Part shown: piece after piece, positions 33,943 through 44,672 of the stretch | Numbering within the stretch: position 1 is the first letter of the stretch | Layout: each line of letters starts with the position of its first letter | Assembly: GCA_023362775.1 (NCBI GenBank) | Contig: JALMGJ010000025.1 | Coordinates: forward strand, 6,462,001 to 6,526,000 | From: Charina bottae | Lineage: Eukaryota; Chordata; Lepidosauria; Squamata; Charinaidae | Direction of reading: 5' to 3' | DNA: 64,000 nt | Program-made: the position numbers and the translations under genes | The notes under the pieces: generated by a model | The model's input: only the letters and a program-made list of their open reading frames with translations | The model's database searches: none | Told to the model about the DNA's origin: nothing

Positions 33943-33957
33943 TATATGAGCAGGTTG

Positions 33958-34838
33958 GGGCTTCCGGTGGGAATATGGCCGACTGAACAGCTGTGCCTGC
34001 AAGACCAGCGGGCAGACCTGGCAGCGTTTGGCTTTTTTGGGCAAAGGCAGGCTTTTTCCTGATGCCCTAGAGCATGTTCATCCTCGTAGCCTGAGGATCG
34101 CCAACAGCGTTAGTGCTAATCTGGTAAGAGACGATGGGAGTCGGGGATTCCATCATTTCCGGACCACGCTGCAGCCTCAATGGGACACTAGGTCAAGCCT
34201 TCCCCATTTCTAAATCACCTAGTTTATATATTTTTAAGTTTACCCCAAGAGAGGCTTTTTACAACAAGAAAGAAGTGAAATCTGTTGGTGCTTATCGTTA
34301 TTTCTGGATTAATTTTAAAACTTTTTTTTTTAACTTCTGGCTTACGTCCCATCTAAATATTAAGGAGGACTGAGAATAATTATCTCTCCATTACTATTTT
34401 TGTATTTAATTTGAAGGATTTAACATTTCCCTACACGTTGGATTTCTGTTAGGGTGGACAGAAATATATAGAACAGTGATAGGAATAATCAAATAAATGT
34501 TCTTTTTTGTGGGGGAGGGAAATTGATTTAGAGATTTATATATTGTTTCTGATTTTTTTATAAGGGGAAAGAGCAATTGCATTAGTGGTTTGTATATGTG
34601 CTAGTGGAAAGATTTATAGAAATAATGTGATCTTGGTTTGATATAGAGTAAGGGATTGAATATGGAAATTGCTGTATATTCTTGTTGTTGAAAGTCGGAA
34701 GTCACCCTATGTAATCTCCAAAATTCTTTTTTCTTGTGTTTTGCACTCTTTTTAGGTTTTTTCATTTTGTAGTTTTTTGTTTTTTGTAGTTTTTATCTTC
34801 CTTTTCAAACTTAATAAAATTCTTATTTAAAAAAAGGA
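33958..34838 (+). mobile_element. Internally deleted L1 derivative with TSD
   Basis: Starts gggcttccggtgggaata, like an L1 5' UTR start, and ends in an L1-type 3' UTR (gaaagtcggaagtcacc, aacttaataaaattc, A run), but has no ORF2. A 15-bp duplication tatatgagcaggttg at 33943-33957 and 34839-34853 shows it inserted as an 880-bp unit. Confidence 0.75.
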
Positions 34839-35339
34839 TATATGAGCAGGTTGTAGCAGAGGTGTGAAGTGTTAAAACTATCTCTCTGTACATCAAGGTA
34901 AAAAATTATCTGCTTGATCTCACTCCAGGCTTTTTTCTAAGCTCAGTGTAAGTAGGTACTGGGGAGAAAACCCACAATGAACCAGACCAGATGTTTCTTC
35001 CATAGGAAATTATATCAGTACTTCTTTCTCAAATTCTATTATACATGCCTCATAATGGCGGGGTTGGGGGCGTGTTCCTGGGAGGGATGAGCAAAGAATG
35101 CTGGGAGTTTATGCCAAGAGTATATATTCCACAGCATGAAGGTTATCCCAGCTGCTCAGCTAAAGCAAGCAGGCATCCATATTGGTCAACAGAGATATAG
35201 GAAGGCATTGGAGGAAGATGATCACTTTAGTGACAATGGCAGAGGTGTAATTTCATAGTGCATGAGAAAAGGCAGTATGAAACACTCTTCTTTTTACCCT
35301 GAAAGCTACTTGGATAGATTATATAAAGTGATTGATAAT

Positions 35340-35515
35340 GTGCCTTCTCTGTTGCAGTGCCTGCCCTCTGGAATAGCATCCCTCCAGAGATCCATAAGAC
35401 TCCCACCCTCATGGTGTTCCAAAGTCATTTTAAACTTGGCTTTATTCCCAGGCCTGGAGGTAGGGCAGCTGTTGAGTCCCTATAGAGAGCCACAGAGTTG
35501 ACCTTGGGGAAGCTA
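35340..35515 (+). mobile_element. L2/CR1-like LINE RT C-terminus remnant
   Basis: The + strand contains VPALWNSIPPEIHKTPTLMV and VFQSHFK, the same protein tail as the LINE at 6953-7370, with no clean frame around it. An old copy. Confidence 0.65.
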
Positions 35516-36417
35516 GGCAGAGACAGCAATGGCTACATAAACAAAACCATAATTTAAGCCTGGGCAACAGTGAAGGCAGGGGAAAGAAACTCAGATTGAC
35601 TCCTCCCTAATTCACTATAGTATAGCAAATCAAACTGACTACAGTATATGTTGCTAGAAGGAGATGGAAGAGCCCAGTTATAACAGCAAAGGTGGCCAGA
35701 GGCCGACTGTGGAAGAGATCATGAACTGCCTATGCGTAAGTTCCAATTCAAACCAAAGAGAAAGAACAAAGCCAACCAGTTTTCATGATATAATCTTGAG
35801 CATATAGCCTCCATTTTCAAAGAGAACATCAGGAATTACTCTGAAGTCTGGAATCTTATTAAAAGGGAACCAGAGGAACTATGGAATGAAATCACAGAAG
35901 TTGTTAAGGATAAATATGAAAAGAGACTGCCAAAGAGCAAGAAACAGAAGAAAGCAAACTGGATGTTGGAACAGATGGTAGAAATTGCACCAAACTGAAA
36001 GAAGAGAAGAAAAACCAAAGCCAAGAAAGAAAGATCTCAGAAAAAAGGAATTTAACAAAGAATTTCAGAAAGCTATTAGAAGAGACAAGAAGACATTGGA
36101 GATGAAAATGAACATGGAAAAACAAGGAAAGTCTTCCAAAAGATCACTGAACTCGGAAGGTGGTTCCAATTTTGAACTGGTATGCTAAAAGGTGCCAATG
36201 GTGAAATATTAACTGATTCAAAGATGAATAAAAAAAGGTGGAAGGAGTATACTGAGATTCTATACAGTGGAAATGTCACATCCAAGATACCTTAGAAGGT
36301 ATTCCCTATTTACAAGAACCTCTGATACTAGACGGTGAAATTAGATCAGCACTTTGATCTTTACCAAATCAAAGACTACAGGAAATGATAAACATCTACA
36401 GAAACATGGCAAACAAC

Positions 36418-36552
36418 AGAAGAAGAAGAAGAAGAAGAAGAAGAAGAAGAAGAAGAAGAAGAAGAAGAAGAAGAAGAAGAAGAAGAAGAAGAAGAAGAAG
36501 AAGAAGAAGAAGAAGAGGAGGAGGAGGAGGAGGAGGAGGAGGAGGAGGAAGA

Positions 36553-36600
<48 letters not shown>
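36418..36600 (+). repeat. Compound (AAG)n(AGG)n(AAT)n microsatellite
   Basis: About 33 AAG units, then about 11 AGG units, then about 16 AAT units, each block pure. The reading frames it opens (poly-Lys, poly-Arg, poly-Ser, poly-Ile) are artefacts. Confidence 0.98.
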
Positions 36601-36601
<1 letters not shown>

Positions 36602-36838
36602 GTTCTAACTATGTCAGCAAATCTGGAGAATGCCACAGTGCCAACAGATTGGAAGAGGTCAGTTTACATACCAATACCAATGAAAGGAGACCTAACAGAG
36701 TGTGTGGAATGTCCTTAGAAGAATAGGAATCCCAAAATGTATAATTCCCATGTAAAATCTATCTATGTGAAATCATCCCGTGGAGAGGTTGAATCCACAA
36801 TCCAGATGAAACATGGTGGAATAGACCGGCTCCAGGTC

Positions 36839-36842
36839 TATA

Positions 36843-36888
<46 letters not shown>

Positions 36889-36965
36889 ATTCAATTTGGA
36901 CACCACTCGACTCTGACTCTGGGCAATTCACAAATAGTAACATAAAAACCAGTACAACCCCTAAA
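36839..36965 (-). mobile_element. LINE 3' tail with (ACTT)n, inserted in BovB
   Basis: A pure ACTT run (36844-36888) continues into ttcaatttggacacc and gactctgggcaattcac, a diverged minus-strand copy of the L2/CR1-like tail. Confidence 0.6.
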
Positions 36966-37295
36966 CAAGATGGCATCTAGGCACAGGAGTGGCAAGGGAG
37001 TGAGACAAAGCTGTACACTCTTTCCTTATTTATTCAGTCTATATGCTGAATATATATTGAGGCAAGCTGGACAGGAAGAAAATGAGTTGTGGGATATTTT
37101 CTGGATTGTTTTTTTCTGTAGCCCTTCTGTATATTTTAAAGCTTCATTTTTCTGTTGATGGCTTCTTCTCCCACATCAAATTTGAACCTGTTCTGCCATG
37201 TTTTCAGAAAGTTATCCTGTTGACAAACAGAAAGAGTCCCAATCACTTTTATATAATTCCTTTCCAATATTACATATTCCATTGGTTGGAAAGAA

Positions 37296-37395
37296 TCTCC
37301 CTCCCTCCCTCCCTCCCTCCCTCTCTCTACACACACACAGAGACACAGACACAGACACAGACACAGACACAGACACAGACACAGACACAGACACA

Positions 37396-37468
<73 letters not shown>
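37296..37468 (+). repeat. Composite CCCT / CA / CAGACA / GA microsatellite
   Basis: Successive blocks of CCCT (37296-37325), CA, a hexamer CAGACA (about 10 units), CA again, and (GA)n of about 28 units. The resulting frames encode only Thr-Gln, Arg-Glu and similar dipeptides. Confidence 0.97.
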
Positions 37469-37471
<3 letters not shown>

Positions 37472-38564
37472 GTCTTACGTGGATGAGATAAAAGATGCAC
37501 CCCTCGAGGGGCAGGATGATAGAAAAGGGGACTATTATCTTTAAGAAAAATACCAAATATCCACATTAGATCTTGAATCCTGGATTTTTTCTGAACATCA
37601 GAGGTTCTCCAGTTCTTGAACAAGTCCCAGACAATACAGGCAATGGGAGGGATGCTCAGAGTAATAATTCAGCAACTTTTGAACAGCCTTTTCTAATGGT
37701 GATGCATGGATTGGGGAACCAAAGTTAGCTTCATGTATGAATGCATGGCTCTCATTTTATTTACTTGAATAAAAGCAGACGATGAAATCATAATTTATTT
37801 CTAATTTGTTGATGACTCCATTCCTTAGGTTCTTCTGACAGAGTCCCATATGCACATACTGTGCCAGTCAAATTTCAGTAAATAATTAGATGTATCCAGC
37901 TAATCCAGTCTTTGGTTTAGTGGGTCCTGCCAGCTGGCCCTATAAAGGTATTTAATGATATGTGTTTGTTTGAAGCAGTTTGGAATTTTATGTAGAAGTT
38001 TGTCTTTGACTAAACTATTGCTTGGAATGGGAAGGACTGAAAAGGGAGTGCAAGACATTTTTAAAAAGTCAGGTCTTTACCAACCTGTTTTCACCTAGGT
38101 GAACTATACTCTTGCATTGATTGTACATATTGCTGTTTTTTATGATAAAAATCTCACTTTTGGCAATATCCCAGGCAATATCCTGGAGAATTTACATTTC
38201 ACTGTTGCCTGCTTTGAGCAGCATGTGGCTATGTGAGGTGAAAGTAATGACAGACTGTTTTTATCTAAAATTTACAGAGGATTGTTTGGTGGCAAACTCT
38301 TGCACAGATTCCATTGGGTTTGTCCTTTGTTTCAACAAACAAGTCATTTTCAGTGTACACTACACTGGACCCATACAGCCAAGAAGTTTCTTTGGATCCA
38401 TCCTCATGGTTTTCCTGATTCTTCAGTGCTGTAATTAACTTCTTAAATAAGAGGTGTAATTCTGAAGTTTGTATATCTGTGTCATTTCAGAAAGTCTTAA
38501 CTCCTAATCCCAAATATGCGTTGGTAGCCGTTATGGGGTAAGGAACTCTGGACATGCTCTATAG
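37469..38564. other. Intergenic stretch, nothing recognised
   Basis: AT-rich; the open frame 38121-38438 has no domain or coding bias. Confidence 0.55.
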
Positions 38565-38768
38565 CAGGGTTCCCCAAAGTGGTCAGTATCAACCCCCAAG
38601 GGTCGATGGGACTATCAAGGGGTTGATGTTGTTGTTTGTTGTTGTTTGTAACACCATTAGTTAAAGTAGTATTTATTAAATCATTTTCATATAATAAACG
38701 TTTGGCGGGGGTGAACAATCTGAAACAATCTGAAGGGGTCGATGAGCTGAAGAGTTTGGGAACTCCTG
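38565..38768 (+). mobile_element. hAT MITE (family with ccccaaag ends)
   Basis: Ends cagggttccccaaag and tttgggaactcctg, flanked by a perfect 8-bp duplication ctctatag (38557-38564 and 38769-38776). The inside includes gggtcgatggg and a TTG-rich run. Confidence 0.88.
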
Positions 38769-38776
38769 CTCTATAG

Positions 38777-39849
38777 GATCATCAGCACTGTGGTTTAATG
38801 CTGTCATTTCCCAAAAATATCAATTGTTGACTCCGCTGATGCACACAGCCACTGCATGTTTTAAAGAAGAATTTCTAATGCCTTCTTTCTCATGTTATGG
38901 TTCTCATGTTATGTACTGTCTTAAGGAAATCCAATACAATTTTCAAGTCTGTAATAGGATTCAAACTACTGTATCTGCTTCCTTTAATCATTCAAATGAT
39001 TGCAATAATAGTTTAAACTTTTGCTTTGCATTGTTTTCTTTAGGTTCAAAGGAAAGATTTTAAAACAGGATCTTAAAAGCTAATGTGCTGCAGTTGTGTT
39101 GAGGTAGTTTGTTTGTGGGCATTTTCCCCTCATAACTTGTCCTCGGGCCAATATTTTCCCAATGATCATCTAGAACTTGGTATACCATGCCTGATATTTC
39201 CAACAAACAAGCAAACAAACAAAATAGGTGACAGCAAACTGTGCTTCTTTGCAAGCTAGACTGTATTGCTTATATAGTATCTTACCAGGGTGATATAGGA
39301 ACATTTAATTTTTTTCAACCAATACACCTTCACACTATACACACCATTTTTGCTAAAATATACATACATCCAAAATCTACTTCCTTACATTGTATACAGT
39401 CAACTGTGTTTAAGCATGGTCATTAGGTTACCCCCCCCTCCTAAGAATTTAAGCTTATGAAATATGTCTTGGAAATATATTTATTGGAAAGGTATAATAA
39501 AAATTATGTGTAGTTATATTTACATGTAAATGGGGGAAAGGGAATGTACCTGTATGATCTGTTTTTGTCGAAGAACTTGCCAAAAGCTGCTGATGCACAC
39601 AGAACTAAGAAGATAATCTGAAACATTTCGGTCTCTTTTTTAAACACCTAATGGGTTTGATGCTGATTAATAAAGGCAAAGCCTACTTCACCGATGCAAT
39701 TCCCTTAATTACACTGGGAAAGCCCACTGGGCGCAGGATCATCATCTCTGTGCCTCAGTAAGGAAAGGTAGCAGCAACTGATTTACATAGGTATTCCTAG
39801 CATCATTTCTATTTGATAGAAGGGAGGGGGAGCAGGACTCTCTCTAGTT
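38777..39849. other. Intergenic stretch, nothing recognised
   Basis: AT-rich sequence with a C run at 39430. No gene or repeat named. Confidence 0.55.
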
Positions 39850-40158
39850 CAGCCTTTCTCAACCTTTTGACCCTGGAGGAACCCTTGAAATATTTTTCAG
39901 GCTTTGGGGAACCCCTGCACATTCAGGCCCAAATGTAGGCCAGACGTTACAAAATTATTATATTCGTTTCATGGGTAGGCCTGTATATATGCATTAACAG
40001 TGTTCTTAAACTAAAAATAAAGAATGAAACTTACCTCTTTAATGTAAAGTTGCCCAAATTTGAAATAATTTTTTAAATAAATCATGATTTCCCAGGGAAC
40101 CCCTAGTGACCCCTCACAGAACCCTAGGCTTCCACGGAACCCTGGTTGAGAAACCCTG
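39850..40158 (+). mobile_element. hAT MITE, Charlie-like ends
   Basis: Ends cagcctttctcaacctttt and ggttgagaaaccctg; perfect 8-bp duplication ctctagtt (39842-39849 and 40159-40166). Repeated ggaacccc motifs near both ends are typical of vertebrate hAT MITEs. Confidence 0.88.
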
Positions 40159-40270
40159 CTCTAGTTCCTTGAAGGCACAAGCAAAACAGAAAAAGGGGGG
40201 CTGTAGCTTGGAGGCAAAGGGTTCATAGTGCAAGAAGAGCCCATCTTTCACAAACCAAAAGACATTTGGA

Positions 40271-40489
40271 TAGGCTGACCATATGTCCCGTTTTGAACGG
40301 GACAGTCCCGTTATTTTAACATCTTCCAACCGTCCTGTCGTTCTGGACAAAATCTCCATTTTGTCCCATTTTCCAAGTTAGAGTGCATGCGTTCGTGCAC
40401 TGGCGTGCCTGCCTGTGTGACTGCATGCGTGCCTGCCTGTGCAGCAGCCTGTTTGCCTGTTTTCGTCTCAAGGAAATATGGTCAGCCAA
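40271..40489 (+). mobile_element. hAT-type MITE with ggctgaccatat ends
   Basis: Ends taggctgaccatat and atatggtcagccaa, flanked by the 8-bp duplication catttgga (40263-40270 and 40490-40497). The middle holds an imperfect tandem of gtgcctgcctgtg units (40400-40450). Confidence 0.8.
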
Positions 40490-40497
40490 CATTTGGA

Positions 40498-40924
40498 ACA
40501 CCAGCCGCCACCAGGCCAAGTTCTGTCAACGAGTTCTTTCAATGAGTCTTTCTCACTGTCTGAGTTTCACTTGAGTTGACTTTTCTTAAGGCCTACCTGC
40601 TGTAAGTCTGTTGTGCTCTCTTTAATCTCGTCTTCTTAAGTTTTGGAGATAAAAATGCATGTATAGCAATGGACATCCCACAGAAACTTTGTGTGCTACA
40701 TTATCTAGGGAAAAAAAAATCTGGCCTCTTATTACTTCCAGTCTGAGATTTTAAAAGCCAACAAACAGCCTTCCTACCTTTTGCGCAGGAAGCTTAAAAT
40801 TAGATATTTGCTGTTATTAGCTCAAGAGCGAAATAATCCCTTGGGATGGAACTGAGGTATGAGTGTTTATACATATAATACTTTCCCTAGCAGTCCAGTT
40901 CCAGCCATTTTTAACTTAACTTCA
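40498..40924. other. Intergenic stretch, nothing recognised
   Basis: Unique AT-rich sequence between two MITEs. Confidence 0.5.
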
Positions 40925-41256
40925 GGTAGATCTTGCTTAACGGCTGCCCTGTTTAGCGACCATTTGAAGTTAGGACAGCACTGAAAAAGTAATTTTATGG
41001 CCAGTCCTTGCACTTACAACCGTCACAGCATCCGCATGGTCACGTAATGGCAATTCAGGTGCTTACAACTGTTGTAGCATCCCGCAGTCACATGATCGCC
41101 ATTTGCGCGCTTCACAGCCAGCTTCCAACAATCAAAGTCAATGAAGAACCTGGCAGTAAAATCGCAACTTGCGGTCACGTGATGTCTTAATGACTGCATC
41201 GCTTAGTGACAGAGTTGCTGGTCCCAATTGTGGTTGTTAAGCAAGGACTACCTGTA
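40925..41256 (+). mobile_element. TA-flanked palindromic MITE, third copy
   Basis: Starts aggtagatcttgcttaac and ends gcaaggactacctg followed by TA. The body has gcttacaact / cacttacaaccgt / ggtcacgtgatg themes as in 4198-4595. Confidence 0.8.
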
Positions 41257-41703
41257 CAGCTCTATAGCTTGAGATCAACAGGAGATCTACTTCTCCCCCA
41301 TCTTGCCTGGATACTCAGCTGATTATCCGCAGGGGCTTCATTATACCCAAGCTTGCCAATGCCACACTTGCTCTTGCTTGGTGCAAGCGAGCTGAGTAAT
41401 CCTGTGGGGAGAAGCTTGGACTTCCCAGCCTGCACCAGTCCAGGCAGGGCTAAGGGAGGAAGGGAAGGTAGCTGGAGGGAGAGGAAGCTGGCAAGTTCCA
41501 GGGCTGGCCCATATTTCCTCTCTTGCCATACCAAATCCTTCCTGCCTCAAAGATGAGACTTCCGAGGGGGAAGAGGGGGGTCTTCTTCTGCCCCATGGAA
41601 AGGCAGCTTTGTAATATCTTAGGCCCTCCAGGATATTCCTACCTACCTTTTGTGCCAAAGGGGGCACCTCAAGCTTTTTTTCTTTTTTGTTTTTACAGCT
41701 GGA

Positions 41704-41704
<1 letters not shown>

Positions 41705-41739
<35 letters not shown>
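41705..41739 (+). repeat. (ATTG)n microsatellite
   Basis: About eight units. Confidence 0.95.
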
Positions 41740-41749
41740 TTGAAACCTG

Positions 41750-41840
41750 ACACATTTTAACAGGCTTTATTCACTGGATTTATATCCTGCCTTTCCATTC
41801 TGGAAAGTATGCAAGAAGGCAATGAACATTAAAAAAAAAA
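41750..41840 (-). mobile_element. Diverged tRNA-SINE/LINE tail
   Basis: ggatttatatcctgcctttc resembles the 3' end of the SINE copy at 14600. Too short for a firm family call. Confidence 0.4.
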
Positions 41841-42045
41841 CCCACCAGAGATATAAAAAATTAAAAACACACATTACAACTAGCACTAGAATTAACACTA
41901 ATATTAATTAACAATTTAAAACTTGGCAAAAGAGAAGTATTTTACACATTTTCTAAATGCCAAGAGAGTAATGCCAAAAACATTACTCCTGTGGAACAAA
42001 ATTAGATAAACGGGGGATATTTAACCTGTTAATTATCTTCTAGAG

Positions 42046-42173
42046 CAGTGTTTCTCGATCACTTTAAGAAGTGTAGACTTCAACTCCCAGAATACCCTAG
42101 CCAGCATGCTGGCTGGGGAATTCTGGGAGTTGAAGTCCACACATCTTAAAATGGTCAAGGTTAAGAAACACTG
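42046..42173 (+). mobile_element. Near-perfect palindromic hAT MITE
   Basis: Ends cagtgtttctc and gaaacactg; the centre agccagcatgctggct is self-complementary and the arms (acttcaactcccagaat) match throughout. Flanked by 8-bp ttctagag (42038-42045) and ttctaggg (42174-42181). A well-known amniote palindromic hAT repeat. Confidence 0.9.
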
Positions 42174-42231
42174 TTCTAGGGTTTGAGGGGAGGAGATGTT
42201 TTGCTTTATTACTTTTCACATGGTCAGTGGC

Positions 42232-42276
<45 letters not shown>
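42232..42276 (+). repeat. (AAT)n microsatellite
   Basis: About 15 units. Confidence 0.97.
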
Positions 42277-42277
<1 letters not shown>

Positions 42278-42394
42278 TAATATTCTAATTAGCACAATTA
42301 AATGTAACTTGGGCATTTCAGTTTCCAGTTGCAGAATTTCAATCTGTACAGTATGTTTTAGACATGTTTAAGGGCAAGATTATTAGTTCTGTGT

Positions 42395-42625
42395 GTCACA
42401 CAATGTCAGCCACCTTGGTTAATATTGAAAAAGTCCAAATAGGGTCCAACTTGACAAGTACTTGGATGGGAAACCACCAGCAAATCCAAGGGCAGCAAAC
42501 TAGCCGGGGTCTTTAAAAAAACAACCTGAAGAAGGCCAAGGGAAACCACACTATACTGTAGCCAAGAAAAGTGCATGAAGTCATCAGGAGTCAAACCTGA
42601 CTGGAGGGAGTCTTACCTTTATCTT
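42395..42625 (+). mobile_element. 5S rRNA-derived SINE with BovB-like tail
   Basis: The head reads gtcagccaccttg, then aagtacttggatgggaaacc and accagcaaat, clearly derived from 5S rRNA. The 3' end caggagtcaaacctgactgg followed by cttacctttat resembles the tail of the Sauria-type SINE at 27885. So two different Pol III heads share one type of 3' end. Confidence 0.72.
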
Positions 42626-44590
42626 TTGAGAGTCCATCTATAGCTGAGGGGCATCACAGAATGGCATAACCAGAAAGGGATAGTATCATCTTTGCATTTT
42701 TTCTGACTATCATAATTTATTATGTTTCCATAATTTGAAGGTTTTCTTTTATAGAACTGAGCCTTTTAATGCAGACCCGTAAATCCTCTCCACGTATGTG
42801 AATGTATGGGTGATTGTAATACATACAATAAGAAGTACACAACATTTGGCATTGAACTTTTTATTGACTTGGGGAAAAGGAAAAGGAAAAGAAAATAATC
42901 ATCCTTTCAGGTATTTCCTGAAAGAGCAAGTTCTTGATAGCGCATAATGCATGCAGGGGCATTTGAGACAAACCTTATTTCCACCTCTTAGCTGGGAAAA
43001 GGCTTGGGCTGCATTGCTATTGTGCTTGGAAAGTCGTTCCTTATTGGTCCTCCTTCATCTCCAAGTATGCAGGGATCTGGAGTGCTTTAAAGCAATCGAG
43101 ACACAAGTAATGATATTACTCACTGTGGGGTCACCCCTAAGCTGGGGAGGGAAGGCGCTACATGTATAAATAATATAGCACTAAGCCCCAGATTCTAGGT
43201 GAATCATGGGAAGAGGCCCCTTTTGGCAGGAAATGTCATAACGGGTAGGAGACGGACGCTCACTTGTGAAAAGGTTCTTGTTCCAGCTGCTTGGCTTACA
43301 TGTTGTGATTTTGGTGTGACTGGTTTCAGATGGTAAGTATGGAAAGATTACAGGCCAGCTATACTATAGACCAGAGAAAGGAAATTCTGTAGCAGGTTCT
43401 CCAACCATGCTACAGAATGACCTGCCCCATTCAAACTAAGCACTGTAGTAAGGTAAGAGCCGAAGAGTCTACCTACTCTATACTGAGGCCATAAAAAGCT
43501 TTTGTCCATGTGGCACCACTGCATACAGGGGAGCTAACTTTGATATTGGTCATATATGTGAACACACCCACCATGCATAATGTTATCTCCTTGTCATCTG
43601 TGTCTTCTTTCTAGGGGAAGATCATTTGGGAAAATGGAGACTGACGCCCGTGTCCGCTTCAAAAGATTCCCTTTCACGTGTGCACGGCGGAACACTGATC
43701 CGTATTAAAATAAGTGAATCCAAAGGTAACGTGACAGTTTTTTTTTTTTATTGGACAATTTCTGAAATTCAAATTAGGGTCCCAAAAATCTTCACCTATT
43801 TTGTCTTTATACATTTCACATTTTCTGATACCTCCTGCAGGACAGATGATACTGTTCGGAAAACTTACACTAGTTCATCAAGAGCAGTTTCAGAGCATAC
43901 CGTACATTTCTATGGAGATTTGCCCCTTAAGGAATTGTCATCTGTCCTCAGCTGCAGGTAGACCACAGTTAGCTTCTAGTGAATTACCTCTCCGGATTGG
44001 TGACAAATGGGCACCTGCCTCTTGTCACAGCAACCAGGCAATAAATTATAATTTTGCACGCATAAAGCTCCAAATGACCTGTGTGGTCATTAAAAAAAAC
44101 TTGAAGAATGAAAAGAACTGCACCCTTTTGAGCAATTACTCTTGAATACCTCCACTGAATTTAGTGAGGTGGGAATCAAAATGGTTTGAAGCAGGATGAT
44201 AAGCTTTTCTTGTCTAGGTGTCACCCCAAATGTGATTGTTCAAGTAAACATACTGTAATGTAATATATTTCATGATTTAGGCATTTGCTGGTAGATAGCG
44301 CTGTTCTCTGCCAAAGATTTCTTAAGGTGTCGGTTTTGCACATTTAAAATTGTTCCAACTTGTGAGGCAAAGTTCTTAGTGGAGGAGCTTTAGAACAGAA
44401 AAGGCAAAAAGAAGAGCAATCCTGCAAATGAGTAGCTTTCTTCGGACTGTGTCTTAAGCAGGAACAAGAGACTCCATGAAGAAAACTGTATTATCACTAC
44501 CAGCAGCAGTAGCAATAATCAAAGGCAGGGAGAGATTAAAAAAATATGACGTGGTGAGCGAGGAAAGCACGTCATCTGAAGCCACCCCAA
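42626..44590. other. Intergenic stretch, nothing recognised
   Basis: No gene or repeat named; frames 43626-43961 and 43801-44145 overlap without domains and look random. Confidence 0.5.
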
Positions 44591-44592
44591 AC

Positions 44593-44639
<47 letters not shown>

Positions 44640-44640
44640 T
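44593..44640 (+). repeat. (AAT)n microsatellite
   Basis: About 16 units. A second, shorter AAT run lies at 45169-45194. Confidence 0.97.
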
Positions 44641-44672
44641 GCCCATGAGGGCCCGTGGAATAGCTAGGGAGC

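Larger units (their letters stand above)
35640..37090 (+). mobile_element. BovB (RTE) LINE fragment with internal microsatellite and LINE-tail insertion
   Basis: Pieces of a BovB polyprotein in order: YEKRLPKSKKQKKANWMLEQ (about 35915), the KEFQKAIRRDKKTLEMK stretch (about 36060), and after the repeats SGKGVRQSCTLFPYLFSLYA (about 36985), which is an RT block (canonical VRQGC). Many stops and shifts. A 183-bp AAG/AGG/AAT microsatellite (36418-36600) and a minus-strand LINE tail (36839-36965) interrupt it. Confidence 0.82.

Noticed and set aside
36354..36726. Poly-Lys/Arg and poly-Ser/Ile frames
   Set aside because: Pure translation of the triplet microsatellite.
42400..42490. 5S rRNA gene
   Set aside because: Only parts of 5S match and a BovB-like tail follows, so it is a SINE head. 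The same applies to 12570-12640 on -.
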